A stretch of DNA of 46,569 nucleotides from Pyxidicoccus fallax (lineage in GTDB: Bacteria; Myxococcota; Myxococcia; Myxococcales; Myxococcaceae). A program made the position numbers and the translations under genes. Where the stretch lies: contig NZ_JABBJJ010000057.1 in assembly GCF_012933655.1 (NCBI RefSeq), forward strand, positions 1 to 46,569. Direction: 5' to 3'. Shown here one piece after another: positions 1-7,490 of this stretch (positions are counted from its first letter, which is position 1; each line of letters starts with the position of its first letter). A model generated the notes under the pieces. The model made no database searches. It had not been told where the DNA came from and worked only from the letters and a program-made list of their open reading frames with translations.

Positions 1-22
1 GTCAGATGTGCATAAGAGACAG
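1..22. other. Nextera/Tn5 adapter remnant at contig end
   Basis: The first 22 bases match the end of the Nextera read-1 adapter (the 19-bp Tn5 mosaic end plus GTC) with a single T-to-C change at base 11. This is a library artefact left on an assembled contig end, not genomic sequence, so the gene that runs off this edge should be read only from base 23 onward. Confidence 0.9.
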
Positions 23-212
23 GGTAGAAGCCTCGCAGGTCGTCCACGCGCTGGCCGAGGTAGTACGTCTCGTCGTCCTTCATGGACAGCGGCCAGCCGT
101 GGTCGAGCGCCTCGCTATCGATGAGGACGGTTTCCGCGCCCAGGACTCCCGCTTCGTGTGCAACCGCCGCGCACTGCGGGTCATTGCCGTCACCGAAGAT
201 GCCGATTCTCAA
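23..212 (-). CDS. ATP-grasp ligase, N-terminal fragment (graspetide synthetase candidate)
   Basis: Reading leftward from a TTG at 212-210, the frame stays open for 63 codons to the contig edge. It begins LRIGIFGDGNDPQCAAVAHE and continues through GAETVLIDSEALDHGW, the alpha/beta pre-ATP-grasp fold seen at the start of RimK-like and graspetide-synthetase enzymes. A purine-rich GGGGGAGAG lies just before the TTG. The ATP-binding and catalytic domains are off the window. The gene diverges from the TTxxxGEE repeat peptide, with about 106 bp between the two starts. By family knowledge, such a ligase would use ATP to join Thr side-chain hydroxyls to Glu side chains of the precursor. The fold call rests on about 60 residues, so the enzyme class is inferred jointly from the fragment and its neighbour. 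Confidence 0.65.
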
Positions 213-318
213 GGACTCTCCCCCCTGGCCGACGCGGGCTCGCTCGATTTCGCCGCGCGTACAGGCAACTACAACGGCGAGCCTCCGACAATCCAGGTGT
301 CTACAGAGGGGGCATTCC

Positions 319-999
319 GTGACCAAGATTCCCAAGGGCCCATCGTTCATCAAGTACGAGGTCCCCAAGCCACCGGAGCGTGGGGACTGCATCAAGCCTC
401 CCGCTGGCGGCATGACGACGAAGGCGCTCGGCGAGGAGGGGAGCATCAAGCCTCCTCCGGGCGGTGGGATGACCACCAAGGCGCTCGGGGAAGAGGGCGG
501 CGGGCCCAAGCCTCCCGGCGGCGGGATGACCACCAAGGCGCTCGGGGAAGAGGGCGGCGGGGGTCCCAAGCCTCCTGTCACGACGCGCGGGATTGGTGAG
601 GAGGGCGGGACGAAGCCTCCTCCGGGCGGCGGTGTCACCACGCTGGCCGTGGGTGAGGAGGGGAGCGTCAAGCCTCCTCCGAGTGGCGGAGTCACCACGA
701 AGGCGCTCGGCGAAGAAGGTGGCACGAAGCCGCCCATCACGACGCAGGCAGTGGGCGAGGAGGGCGGCACGAAGCCGAAGCCGCCGGTCACCACGCTGGC
801 CGTGGGCGAAGAGGGTGGAACGAAACCTCCTCCGGGCGGCGGGGTGACGACGCTGGCGGTGGGCGAAGAAGGCGGCACGAAGCCTCCTCCCGGCGGTGGG
901 GTGACGACGCTGGCGGTGGGCGAAGAGGGCGGCACGAAGCCTCCTCCCGGCGGCGGCGTCACGACGCACGCCCTGGGAGAAGAGGGCGGCACGAAGTAG
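319..999 (+). CDS. Plesiocin-type graspetide precursor with eleven TTxxxGEE cores
   Basis: A 226-aa protein from a GTG start preceded by GAGGGGG. Residues 1-31 form a short leader-like segment (VTKIPKGPSFIKYEVPKPPE). From residue 32 to the end it is built of eleven units of the form (M/V/I)TTxxxGEEG, separated by linkers such as GTKPPPGGG. The variable triplets are KAL (four units), LAV (four), and RGI, QAV and HAL (one each); TT and GEEG never vary. Plesiocin, from the myxobacterium Plesiocystis pacifica, is known to carry repeated TTxxxxEE motifs that an ATP-grasp enzyme closes by two Thr-Glu ester bonds. By analogy each unit here would become a bicyclic hairpin, giving a bead-on-string product. 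A longer reading from base 82 is rejected because it overlaps the divergent ligase. No protease or transporter gene is visible. Confidence 0.85.
   Translation: MTKIPKGPSFIKYEVPKPPERGDCIKPPAGGMTTKALGEEGSIKPPPGGGMTTKALGEEGGGPKPPGGGMTTKALGEEGGGGPKPPVTTRGIGEEGGTKPPPGGGVTTLAVGEEGSVKPPPSGGVTTKALGEEGGTKPPITTQAVGEEGGTKPKPPVTTLAVGEEGGTKPPPGGGVTTLAVGEEGGTKPPPGGGVTTLAVGEEGGTKPPPGGGVTTHALGEEGGTK
412..996 (+). repeat. Tandem core-peptide repeats, 11 units
   Basis: In-frame tandem repeats with periods of about 16-19 codons (48-57 bp). The last three LAV-type units and their linkers are nearly identical at DNA level, which suggests recent expansion by duplication. The first three share the KAL triplet but have different linker lengths. 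The repeats are coding and are not separated by unique spacers, so this is not a CRISPR array. Confidence 0.9.
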
Positions 1000-1021
1000 C
1001 CGGGTACCCACGCCAGAGAAG

Positions 1022-1056
1022 AAAGGGCCGGTTGCCACGGGGCAGCCGGCCCTTTT
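1022..1056 (+). terminator. Rho-independent terminator after graspetide precursor
   Basis: A 15-bp stem (AAAGGGCCGGTTGCC pairing with GGCAGCCGGCCCTTT, one G-T wobble) with an ACGG loop, ending in TTTT. It starts 23 bases after the precursor stop codon and would end that transcript. Confidence 0.85.
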
Positions 1057-1151
1057 CCGTATATGGCCCCTCGCATCCAGGGCCTGCACCGCCAGCAGCC
1101 GTGCGGGGCTACCTCGGGTACGGTGACCCAAGGAAGGAGCAGCCCTGACGG

Positions 1152-1910
1152 TCAGGACGTCGCGGGCTGGATGAGACCGGCCCTGGCGAGCAGTTCGCGC
1201 ACCCTTCGCGCCAGCGCCACATGCTCCGGATTGGACACCGTGAAGCGCTCGGGGGTGAGGATGATGAGGGTTCCCCGGTCCTCGATCGGCTCGATTCGCA
1301 CAGGGGCGGGAAGAGGGGGCACTCTTCCGAGGCGGTGAGAGAGATAGGTGAGCCAGTTGAGAGAGAAGGGCGATGAATCAGGCTCTCTGTACTGCATCCT
1401 GTAGGAACTCGAACCGGCGAGCGCCCAATCCGGCTCCCAGGCGGACACCATGCCGCGCACGATGCTCATCAACATCGGGGAGGTGAGCAGCCGATCCGCG
1501 CTTTCCCCGTCCGAAGGCAGCTCCAGCACGCACAGATTGGACATGCCTTCCGCGTAGCTGCCGCAGATCATATTCAAATGCGCGCGGTCTTGACGTTCTC
1601 CGTCGTTGTACGCGGAAACTGTCAGTCCCAACCTTTCGATGGCAGGCCCTCCGGGCTCCCGGTTGACACCGCGCCGGAATGCCTCGGTGAGGACCGCGAG
1701 GTCGGGTGGCGTGAGCGGGTTCTTACGGCCACGGCCGCGCGGCTTGGGAATCTTGTTCCAACCGGCAAGCACAGCGTCATACGAGGCCAGCAGGTTGAGC
1801 AACGTCTGCGCGCGCCAAGCACACGCCTCGGGCGTTTCCTGCCGAGGGCCCCAGTAGGCGCAGACATTGTAGAGTTCATGCAAGGTCTGGGAGGCGGGCG
1901 TACCGGTCAC
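1152..1910 (-). CDS. Imm52-like immunity protein
   Basis: A 252-aa soluble protein with a GTG start. It begins 12 bases after the stop of the upstream toxin gene, and its GAGGAG ribosome site overlaps that stop. It shows Imm52 family hallmarks: VCAYWGPRQET near residue 16, the CGSY block in the middle, SAWEPDWALA, LNWLTYLSHRLG, and NPEHVALARRVRELL near the C-terminus. No signal peptide or membrane segment is seen, which fits a cytoplasmic partner that neutralises a nuclease toxin. By tight linkage it should bind the Tox-REase-5 domain of the preceding gene. In the literature Imm52 is frequently paired with restriction-endonuclease-fold toxins of myxobacteria. The family call is from remembered motifs. 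Confidence 0.75.
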   Translation of the reverse strand: MTGTPASQTLHELYNVCAYWGPRQETPEACAWRAQTLLNLLASYDAVLAGWNKIPKPRGRGRKNPLTPPDLAVLTEAFRRGVNREPGGPAIERLGLTVSAYNDGERQDRAHLNMICGSYAEGMSNLCVLELPSDGESADRLLTSPMLMSIVRGMVSAWEPDWALAGSSSYRMQYREPDSSPFSLNWLTYLSHRLGRVPPLPAPVRIEPIEDRGTLIILTPERFTVSNPEHVALARRVRELLARAGLIQPATS

Positions 1911-1922
1911 GAAGCTTTCTCC

Positions 1923-3464
1923 TCAGAGCGCCGGGGAATGAATGACCTCGATTCCTGTAACCGACGCGTTCTCAAGCATTCGCCGAATGGCATCCGCAGC
2001 ATGCTTCTCCGCGACATGCCACTCAATTGGAATGCCCATGCCCATGACCAGTTCGCTCTGTCGACGAGCCTGGGCGACGAGCTCCGCAGCCTTTCCCGAG
2101 TTCCTGAACCATTCCTTGGGGGCGAGTTTGCCATCGAAGAACTCGGCGTAGCCGGGCCCCTTCGCCTCCAGAAGCACCCCGTCCTTGAAGCCATCGAACT
2201 TCGTCCCGCCGCTCTTCCTGTCCACACCACCGACCCAGTACGCCTCGTCATAGAAGTGACCCGTGATCTGCTCCTGGTACGCCCGTGCGCGCGGTGGCGC
2301 TCCCTTCTCCCCGGATGGTCCCCACTGCCCCGGCCCACGCCCTCCGGCGGGTGATGAGCCGCCAGCAGCCGAGTTCGCCCGGTGCAGGACGAGCACCGCT
2401 CCGGGCCCGCCTCCCAGCACCGCCGCCGTCCTTCCCACCGGCACCGCGACGCGCTCCAGCGTCAGTGCCCCCTGGGCGGAGAGCGACAGGACCGGCACCG
2501 TCGCCTCCGCGCCGGCCAGCGCCCCCGTCACAGTACGCGTGGTGGACGTGGCGGTCCCCGTCGCCACGAGCAGGTTCGTCGCCAGCTCGGAGAGGGCTCG
2601 CACCTGCTCGCCACGCGTCATGTGCCGGAAGCGCTCGAAGTACTCGGGCGACGAGGCGATGAGCGCGGTGACTCCCGCGGGCAGGTGTCTCAGCGCGGCG
2701 AGGCTGTCCAGCGGGCGCGTGAAGAACTGCCCCAGCGCGAGCGCCAGCTTCACGAACGCCGCCTCGGCCCCATCCAGCGTGCGGCCCAGGTAGTCCGCGT
2801 CGTCGTACACCTCGACGAACACCGGACCGTCCACGGGCTCCAGCTGCTCGTCCGCGAGGCGGAAGACGAAGCCGTCACTCACATAGAAACGCCCCAGCTC
2901 GAACGGCCCCGCGCGGAACGCGCCGTCCCGCCATTGCACGTCCGCGGCCTTCTGCTGCGTGCGTCCGCCGTGAACCCAGGCCAGATACCCATCTGGCCGC
3001 AGCACCGCCACGCGGGCGAAGCGCGCCACCCGGCGTGAGAGCTCCTCCCGGGACATCTCGCCGTCCTCCAGCACCTGACGCAGCAGATGGCCCAGGGCCA
3101 TGCGCGGAGGAAAGGTTCCCAACGTCACGGGCTTGCGCAGCACCACTCCCAACAGCCGAGCCGCCTGCGTGGGAGTGAGCGCGTCACTCCGCAGGGGCCG
3201 CGCGTCCCTCGCATCCAGCCCCGCGTCCGTCAGCAGCCGCTCCCAGGCAGTGTCGCCTCCCGCACCGCCCCCACGACGGTGCGGCCGTCCCCGTTCATCG
3301 GGCCGCGGACGCTCGCTGCTCACGGAGGTGCCACGCGGTGTGGAATCGAGGCTCAACCGCCGTCCGTCCGGAGCAGGCAGGGACGCGCACCCCGTGGACG
3401 CCAGGACGCCGCCCAGTCCCGAAACGAGCCAGAGCCAGAACACCACCCACCGAGGGGTTCTCAT
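1923..3464 (-). CDS. Lipoprotein polymorphic toxin with Tox-REase-5 domain (SitA-like)
   Basis: A 513-aa protein. The chosen ATG has AAGGGG eight bases upstream; an earlier in-frame start would delay the signal peptide. Residues 1-25 are a lipoprotein signal with ASTGC as lipobox, Cys26 being the likely lipidated residue. Residues 27-385 are Ala/Gly/Pro-rich with several hydrophobic stretches and no recognised fold. Residues about 396-513 form a compact domain with FDGFKDGVLLEAKGPGYAEF (a D...ExK nuclease core, E433 and K435), a QARRQ block and IPIEWHVAE. These match the Tox-REase-5 restriction-endonuclease-like toxin family. The architecture resembles Myxococcus SitA toxins, which pass between kin by TraA/B outer-membrane exchange. 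The route is inferred. The Imm52 partner follows at once. Confidence 0.75.
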   Translation of the reverse strand: MRTPRWVVFWLWLVSGLGGVLASTGCASLPAPDGRRLSLDSTPRGTSVSSERPRPDERGRPHRRGGGAGGDTAWERLLTDAGLDARDARPLRSDALTPTQAARLLGVVLRKPVTLGTFPPRMALGHLLRQVLEDGEMSREELSRRVARFARVAVLRPDGYLAWVHGGRTQQKAADVQWRDGAFRAGPFELGRFYVSDGFVFRLADEQLEPVDGPVFVEVYDDADYLGRTLDGAEAAFVKLALALGQFFTRPLDSLAALRHLPAGVTALIASSPEYFERFRHMTRGEQVRALSELATNLLVATGTATSTTRTVTGALAGAEATVPVLSLSAQGALTLERVAVPVGRTAAVLGGGPGAVLVLHRANSAAGGSSPAGGRGPGQWGPSGEKGAPPRARAYQEQITGHFYDEAYWVGGVDRKSGGTKFDGFKDGVLLEAKGPGYAEFFDGKLAPKEWFRNSGKAAELVAQARRQSELVMGMGIPIEWHVAEKHAADAIRRMLENASVTGIEVIHSPAL

Positions 3465-3656
3465 CGCGTGCCCCTTCATCCAGTCAAGCCAGGAACCGGA
3501 ATACATGATATCCCAGCAAATATTGACTCAGGCCTCACGCCTGGGCTCGGGGCGGAGCGGCGCGAAGGGGCTGGCGCCGCCTCCATTCTATTGGCACCCG
3601 GTCGACCTGTTGGACAGGGCGCTGACACCGGCGCTGCGACCCGGTAGAGCAGGGGC

Positions 3657-4166
3657 ATGTCCCAGGACTCCCAGGCTCCCGTCGCCACTTCCGACTTCAA
3701 GGAAGCGCTGTCCCGCTGGGCCAGCGGCGTGGCCGTCGTCTCCGTCCGGGACGCCGAGGGCCTCTGCGCGGCAACCGTGAGCTCCTTCAGCTCGCTCTCG
3801 CTGGAGCCCGCGCTCGTCCTCGTCGCGCTCAAGGAGAACTCTCGGACCCTCAAGCGCGTGGAGGCCGCCGGGCGCTTCACCGTGAGCGTCCTCTCCTCCA
3901 CCCAGCGCGAGGTGGCCGCCAGCTGTGCCAGCGGCGCTCCCGACACGGCCGCCTTCGACGAGAACGCCTGGGTGCGCGACTCCCTCGTCGGACTCTCCTG
4001 CTCGCTGCACGAGCTGCGCCGCTACGGAGACCACCTGCTCGTCGTCGGCCAGGTGCGCTCCGTCCAGCGCGGCGTGGAGGCCGAGCCGCTGCTCTACTGG
4101 AACCGCGCCTACCGCGCCGTGACGGCCCTCCCGCCCGCCGGGCCCGGGCCGCTCCCCAGCCGGTAG
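3657..4166 (+). CDS. Flavin reductase-like FMN-binding domain protein
   Basis: A 169-aa protein with an ATG start behind GCAGGGG. It opens with FKEALSRWASGVAVVSV, continues with ATVSSFSSLSLEPALVLVAL, RFTVSVLSSTQREVA and a C-terminal YGDHLLVVGQVRSVQ. This is the order of motifs in the flavin reductase-like split-barrel family (HpaC and related short-chain reductases or oxidoreductase partners). Such proteins bind FMN and reduce it with NAD(P)H, usually for a monooxygenase. No monooxygenase lies nearby. It is co-directional with the superoxide dismutase gene 40 bp downstream, so the two may share a transcript linked to flavin and superoxide chemistry. Substrate is unknown. Confidence 0.8.
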   Translation: MSQDSQAPVATSDFKEALSRWASGVAVVSVRDAEGLCAATVSSFSSLSLEPALVLVALKENSRTLKRVEAAGRFTVSVLSSTQREVAASCASGAPDTAAFDENAWVRDSLVGLSCSLHELRRYGDHLLVVGQVRSVQRGVEAEPLLYWNRAYRAVTALPPAGPGPLPSR

Positions 4167-4206
4167 GCCCCTCCTCACCGAACCCACAACACGAAAGGAC
4201 ACACCC

Positions 4207-4791
<585 letters not shown>

Positions 4792-4807
4792 AGCAGCCCC
4801 AGGCGCC

Positions 4808-6598
4808 TCAGGCCGTGGGTGAGGAAGCCCCACGGCTGAGCGTCAACAGCCGGTCGATGAGCTGCGCGGGCTCGGTCGACTTGGGGATGTGCATCTGGAA
4901 CCCGGCCGCCATCGCGCGCCGGGTGTCCTCCGCCCGCATGTGCGCGGTGAAGGCCGCCGCCGGCAGCCGCGCCGCGCGCGCTCCCAGGGTGCGGACCTTG
5001 TGGATGAGCGAGTAGCCGTCCTCCTCCGGCATCGCGATGTCACACAGCATCACGTCGAAGGCGTCCCGCCGGAGCGCGGCGAGCGCGCGCGTGGCCGACT
5101 CCGCGGACTCCACCCGCGCGCCATGCTGCTCGAGCACCGTCGCCACCGACTCGCGCGTCTGCGGGTCGTCATCCACCAGCAACACCCGGACGCCCTCCAG
5201 CCGGCGGCCGCCCGACTCCCGGGCTCCGGCCTCCGTCGCGTCGTCCTCCTCCGCGAGCCCCGGCAGCCAGACGGTGAACGTGGCGCCCCGGTCCCGTCCC
5301 TCGCTCCCGCCCGAAATCCATCCGCCGTGCAGCTCCACCAGTTGCCGGGCAATGGCGAGTCCGAGCCCGAGCCCTCCGGTGGTGCGCGTCGTTCCCTCCT
5401 GCTCCTGGCGGAAGGGGGCGAAGAGGCGCTGCTGGAACTCCGGCGCGAAGCCGCGCCCGGTGTCCCGGACCTCGATGCTCAGCCCACCGCCCTCCATCCC
5501 CACCCGGACACGGACGCCCCCACCGGGCGGTGTGAACCTCACCGCGTTGGACAGGAGGTTGGACAGCACCTGCTGCAGCCGGGCCGCGTCGGCCTTCACG
5601 AGCGGCGTATCGCCCACCGACAACTCCAGCGTGAGCCCCTTCTTCTCCGCCGCCGGACGCATCGCCGCCACGGCGGCCTCGACGATGGGCGCGGGCTCGG
5701 CCGGCTCCAGCACCGCGCTGAGCTTCCCGGTCAGCGCTCGCGCCGTGTCGAGCAGATCCTCCACCGTCTTCGCCTGCGCGCGGACGCACTGGCGCAGCCC
5801 GGTCATCGCCCGCTCGATGAGGGGTGACACCGTCTCGGCCGGCCGGACGACCTCCAGCCACATGCGCATCGCCGCGACGGGCGTGGCCAGCTCATGCGAG
5901 ACGCGGGCGAGGAACTCGTCCTTCAGCCGGCTTGCCTGCTCGGCCGAGGCCCGGGCCTGCTGCTCCGCCTCCAGCAGCAGCCGCGCGTCCCGGGTCGGGG
6001 CGACGTCGCCGAAGAACGCCGTCTTCGCGAGGTCCATCTCCGCCAGGTCCTCCGTGGGCGGCGACCCGGGTTCGCGAGGCGCTTCGCGGCGCGGCGGGCC
6101 CACGCGCTTCTCCGTGCTCTCGGTGAGGGTGCAGAAGAGGCCGTCGACCCCGCCCTCCGCGCCGAACACCGGGCTGACCGCGAAGGTGACGGAGACCTCC
6201 TCGCGCGGCCGCTCGCGGTCGACGAACATCCGGAGGTCCTCGCCCCCGCTCGCGACGCCGGTGCGACGGACGTCCTCCATCATCGGGCCGAGCGCGTCCC
6301 AGACTTCCGGCCAGGCCTCCCGTCCCGAGCGGCCCAACACCGCGGGGTGCTTCGCCCGGCCGAGCAATGGAATGCATGCGTCGTTGTAGAGGAGCGTCAG
6401 CTCCGGCCCCCACCACAGGTGCATCGGGAAGCGCGAGGTGAGGCAGAGACCCAGCGCGACGCGCAGGCGCTCGGGCCAGCCCCCTGGAGGACCGAGCGGC
6501 GTGCGCGCCCAGTCGAAGTCCCGCATGCGCCGGGCCTGCTCACCGTCGCCGGGGAAGATGCGCGTGAGCTCATCGATGGGAGTCGTCCGTCGCGGCAT
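4808..6598 (-). CDS. Hybrid sensor histidine kinase with C-terminal receiver
   Basis: A 596-aa soluble protein; the ATG at 6598 is chosen because the protein resembles its family from there (MPRRTTPIDELTRIFPGDGE). Residues about 25-180 form a PAS-like sensor domain with DWARTPLGPPGGWPERLRVA, common at the front of myxobacterial kinases. A linker with coiled-coil character leads to the HisKA domain, H-box FLARVSHELATPVAAMRMWL near 245. The HATPase follows with an N-box LSNLLSNAVRFTPPGG and G-boxes DTGRGFAPEFQQ and GLGLGLAIARQLVELHGGW. A receiver occupies the last about 120 residues, with LLVDDD and the phospho-acceptor Asp in VMLCDIAMPEEDG. There is no membrane segment, so it senses a cytoplasmic signal or a partner protein. 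No output regulator is adjacent. Confidence 0.88.
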   Translation of the reverse strand: MPRRTTPIDELTRIFPGDGEQARRMRDFDWARTPLGPPGGWPERLRVALGLCLTSRFPMHLWWGPELTLLYNDACIPLLGRAKHPAVLGRSGREAWPEVWDALGPMMEDVRRTGVASGGEDLRMFVDRERPREEVSVTFAVSPVFGAEGGVDGLFCTLTESTEKRVGPPRREAPREPGSPPTEDLAEMDLAKTAFFGDVAPTRDARLLLEAEQQARASAEQASRLKDEFLARVSHELATPVAAMRMWLEVVRPAETVSPLIERAMTGLRQCVRAQAKTVEDLLDTARALTGKLSAVLEPAEPAPIVEAAVAAMRPAAEKKGLTLELSVGDTPLVKADAARLQQVLSNLLSNAVRFTPPGGGVRVRVGMEGGGLSIEVRDTGRGFAPEFQQRLFAPFRQEQEGTTRTTGGLGLGLAIARQLVELHGGWISGGSEGRDRGATFTVWLPGLAEEDDATEAGARESGGRRLEGVRVLLVDDDPQTRESVATVLEQHGARVESAESATRALAALRRDAFDVMLCDIAMPEEDGYSLIHKVRTLGARAARLPAAAFTAHMRAEDTRRAMAAGFQMHIPKSTEPAQLIDRLLTLSRGASSPTA

Positions 6599-7028
6599 GT
6601 GTGAAACGTCCTCTGCGAATGCACTTCCGAGCCGACACACCGAGCGTACCGCCGGACGCCACCGGAAAGGCCGTGGGCCCTCGAGGGGCCTGTCAGCACG
6701 AGGACAGCTCCGAGGAGGGCGCTGAGGACCCGAAAACCGGTGGGCATCCGCCCTGGGAGGAAGACTCCCCGTGGGTGGCGCGTCCTCTGTATCCCTCGTA
6801 GGTAATCACGGGCGAAGTCCCCGGGCTCGCGTGCCGCATGGAGGGCTGGCGGCCGGACACGCCCACGCCGCCCGTCCCGTCCCGGGGCCCGCCAGCTCTG
6901 GCCCCGAGCAGGGAAAAGAACGTTGGCTCGCGAAGCCTCGGGAGCAGGGTGTTCGACAGTGAAATCTTCGTGGCCGCCCGTCAGATCCGGGACCGGATTT
7001 GGACGGCAGTCACGATAGGGAAGGAGCA
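6599..7028. other. Divergent intergenic region, 430 bp
   Basis: This stretch separates the hybrid kinase (leftward) from the receiver-kinase cluster (rightward) and should hold both promoters. I see no convincing hairpin terminator or operator. A small palindrome, GGGCCCTCGAGGGGCC, lies near 6677. Short open frames are present on both strands but none has a supported start together with a recognisable protein. Confidence 0.5.
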
Positions 7029-7490
7029 ATGGTGGAATTGAAGCGCGTGCTGCTCGTGGAAGACAGCCCCAATGACGCGGAGTTGACGCTGGAGGCGTTC
7101 GCGGAGACCGGGCTCGCCAACGAGGTGGTCTGGGTGCGGGACGGCCGCGAGGCGCTCGACTACCTCCACCAGGAAGGCTCCTTCTCCAACCGGCCGGCGG
7201 GGCTGCCGGCGGTGGTCCTTCTCGATTTGAAGATGCCCAAGGTGGATGGGCTCCAGGTGCTGGAGCACGTGAAGCAGCACCCCCAGCTCAAGACGGTGCC
7301 GGTGGTGATGCTCACCAGCAGCCGCGAGGAGGCCGACCTGGCGCGCTCCTATGGCCTGGGCGTCAACGCCTACGTCGTGAAGCCCGTGGGCTTCCAGGAC
7401 TTCGTCCGCGCCTTGAAGGAGCTGGGGCTGTTCTGGGCGGTGGTGAACGAGCCGCCGCCGGGCTCGCTGCGGAGGACCCAGATGCCATGA
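7029..7490 (+). CDS. Single-domain response regulator (Rcp1-like)
   Basis: A 153-aa lone receiver domain. The ATG at 7029 is preceded by AAGGAG at ideal spacing; an upstream start lacks this. It has the acidic pocket VLLVEDSPNDAELT, the phospho-acceptor Asp in AVVLLDLKMPKVDG, the switch Thr/Ser in VVMLTSSREEAD and the Lys in YVVKPVGFQDF. The ENDELTL-type face and short length match Rcp1-type regulators that relay phosphate for phytochromes and other hybrid kinases. It has no DNA-binding output. Its last bases overlap the start of the next kinase (ATGA), so the two are translated together. Confidence 0.88.
   Translation: MVELKRVLLVEDSPNDAELTLEAFAETGLANEVVWVRDGREALDYLHQEGSFSNRPAGLPAVVLLDLKMPKVDGLQVLEHVKQHPQLKTVPVVMLTSSREEADLARSYGLGVNAYVVKPVGFQDFVRALKELGLFWAVVNEPPPGSLRRTQMP

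Noticed and set aside
82..318. Upstream extension of the graspetide precursor to an ATG at 82
   Set aside because: It would run through the divergent ATP-grasp gene, has no ribosome site and adds low-quality sequence; the GTG at 319 has GAGGGGG.
412..996. CRISPR-like repeated pattern
   Set aside because: The repeats are in frame, translate to a uniform core motif, and have no unique spacers of constant length.
6397..6747. Leftward frame beginning with a signal-like peptide (MPTGFRVLSALLGAVL)
   Set aside because: It overlaps the well-supported kinase start in another frame, has no good ribosome site and degenerates after the hydrophobic stretch.
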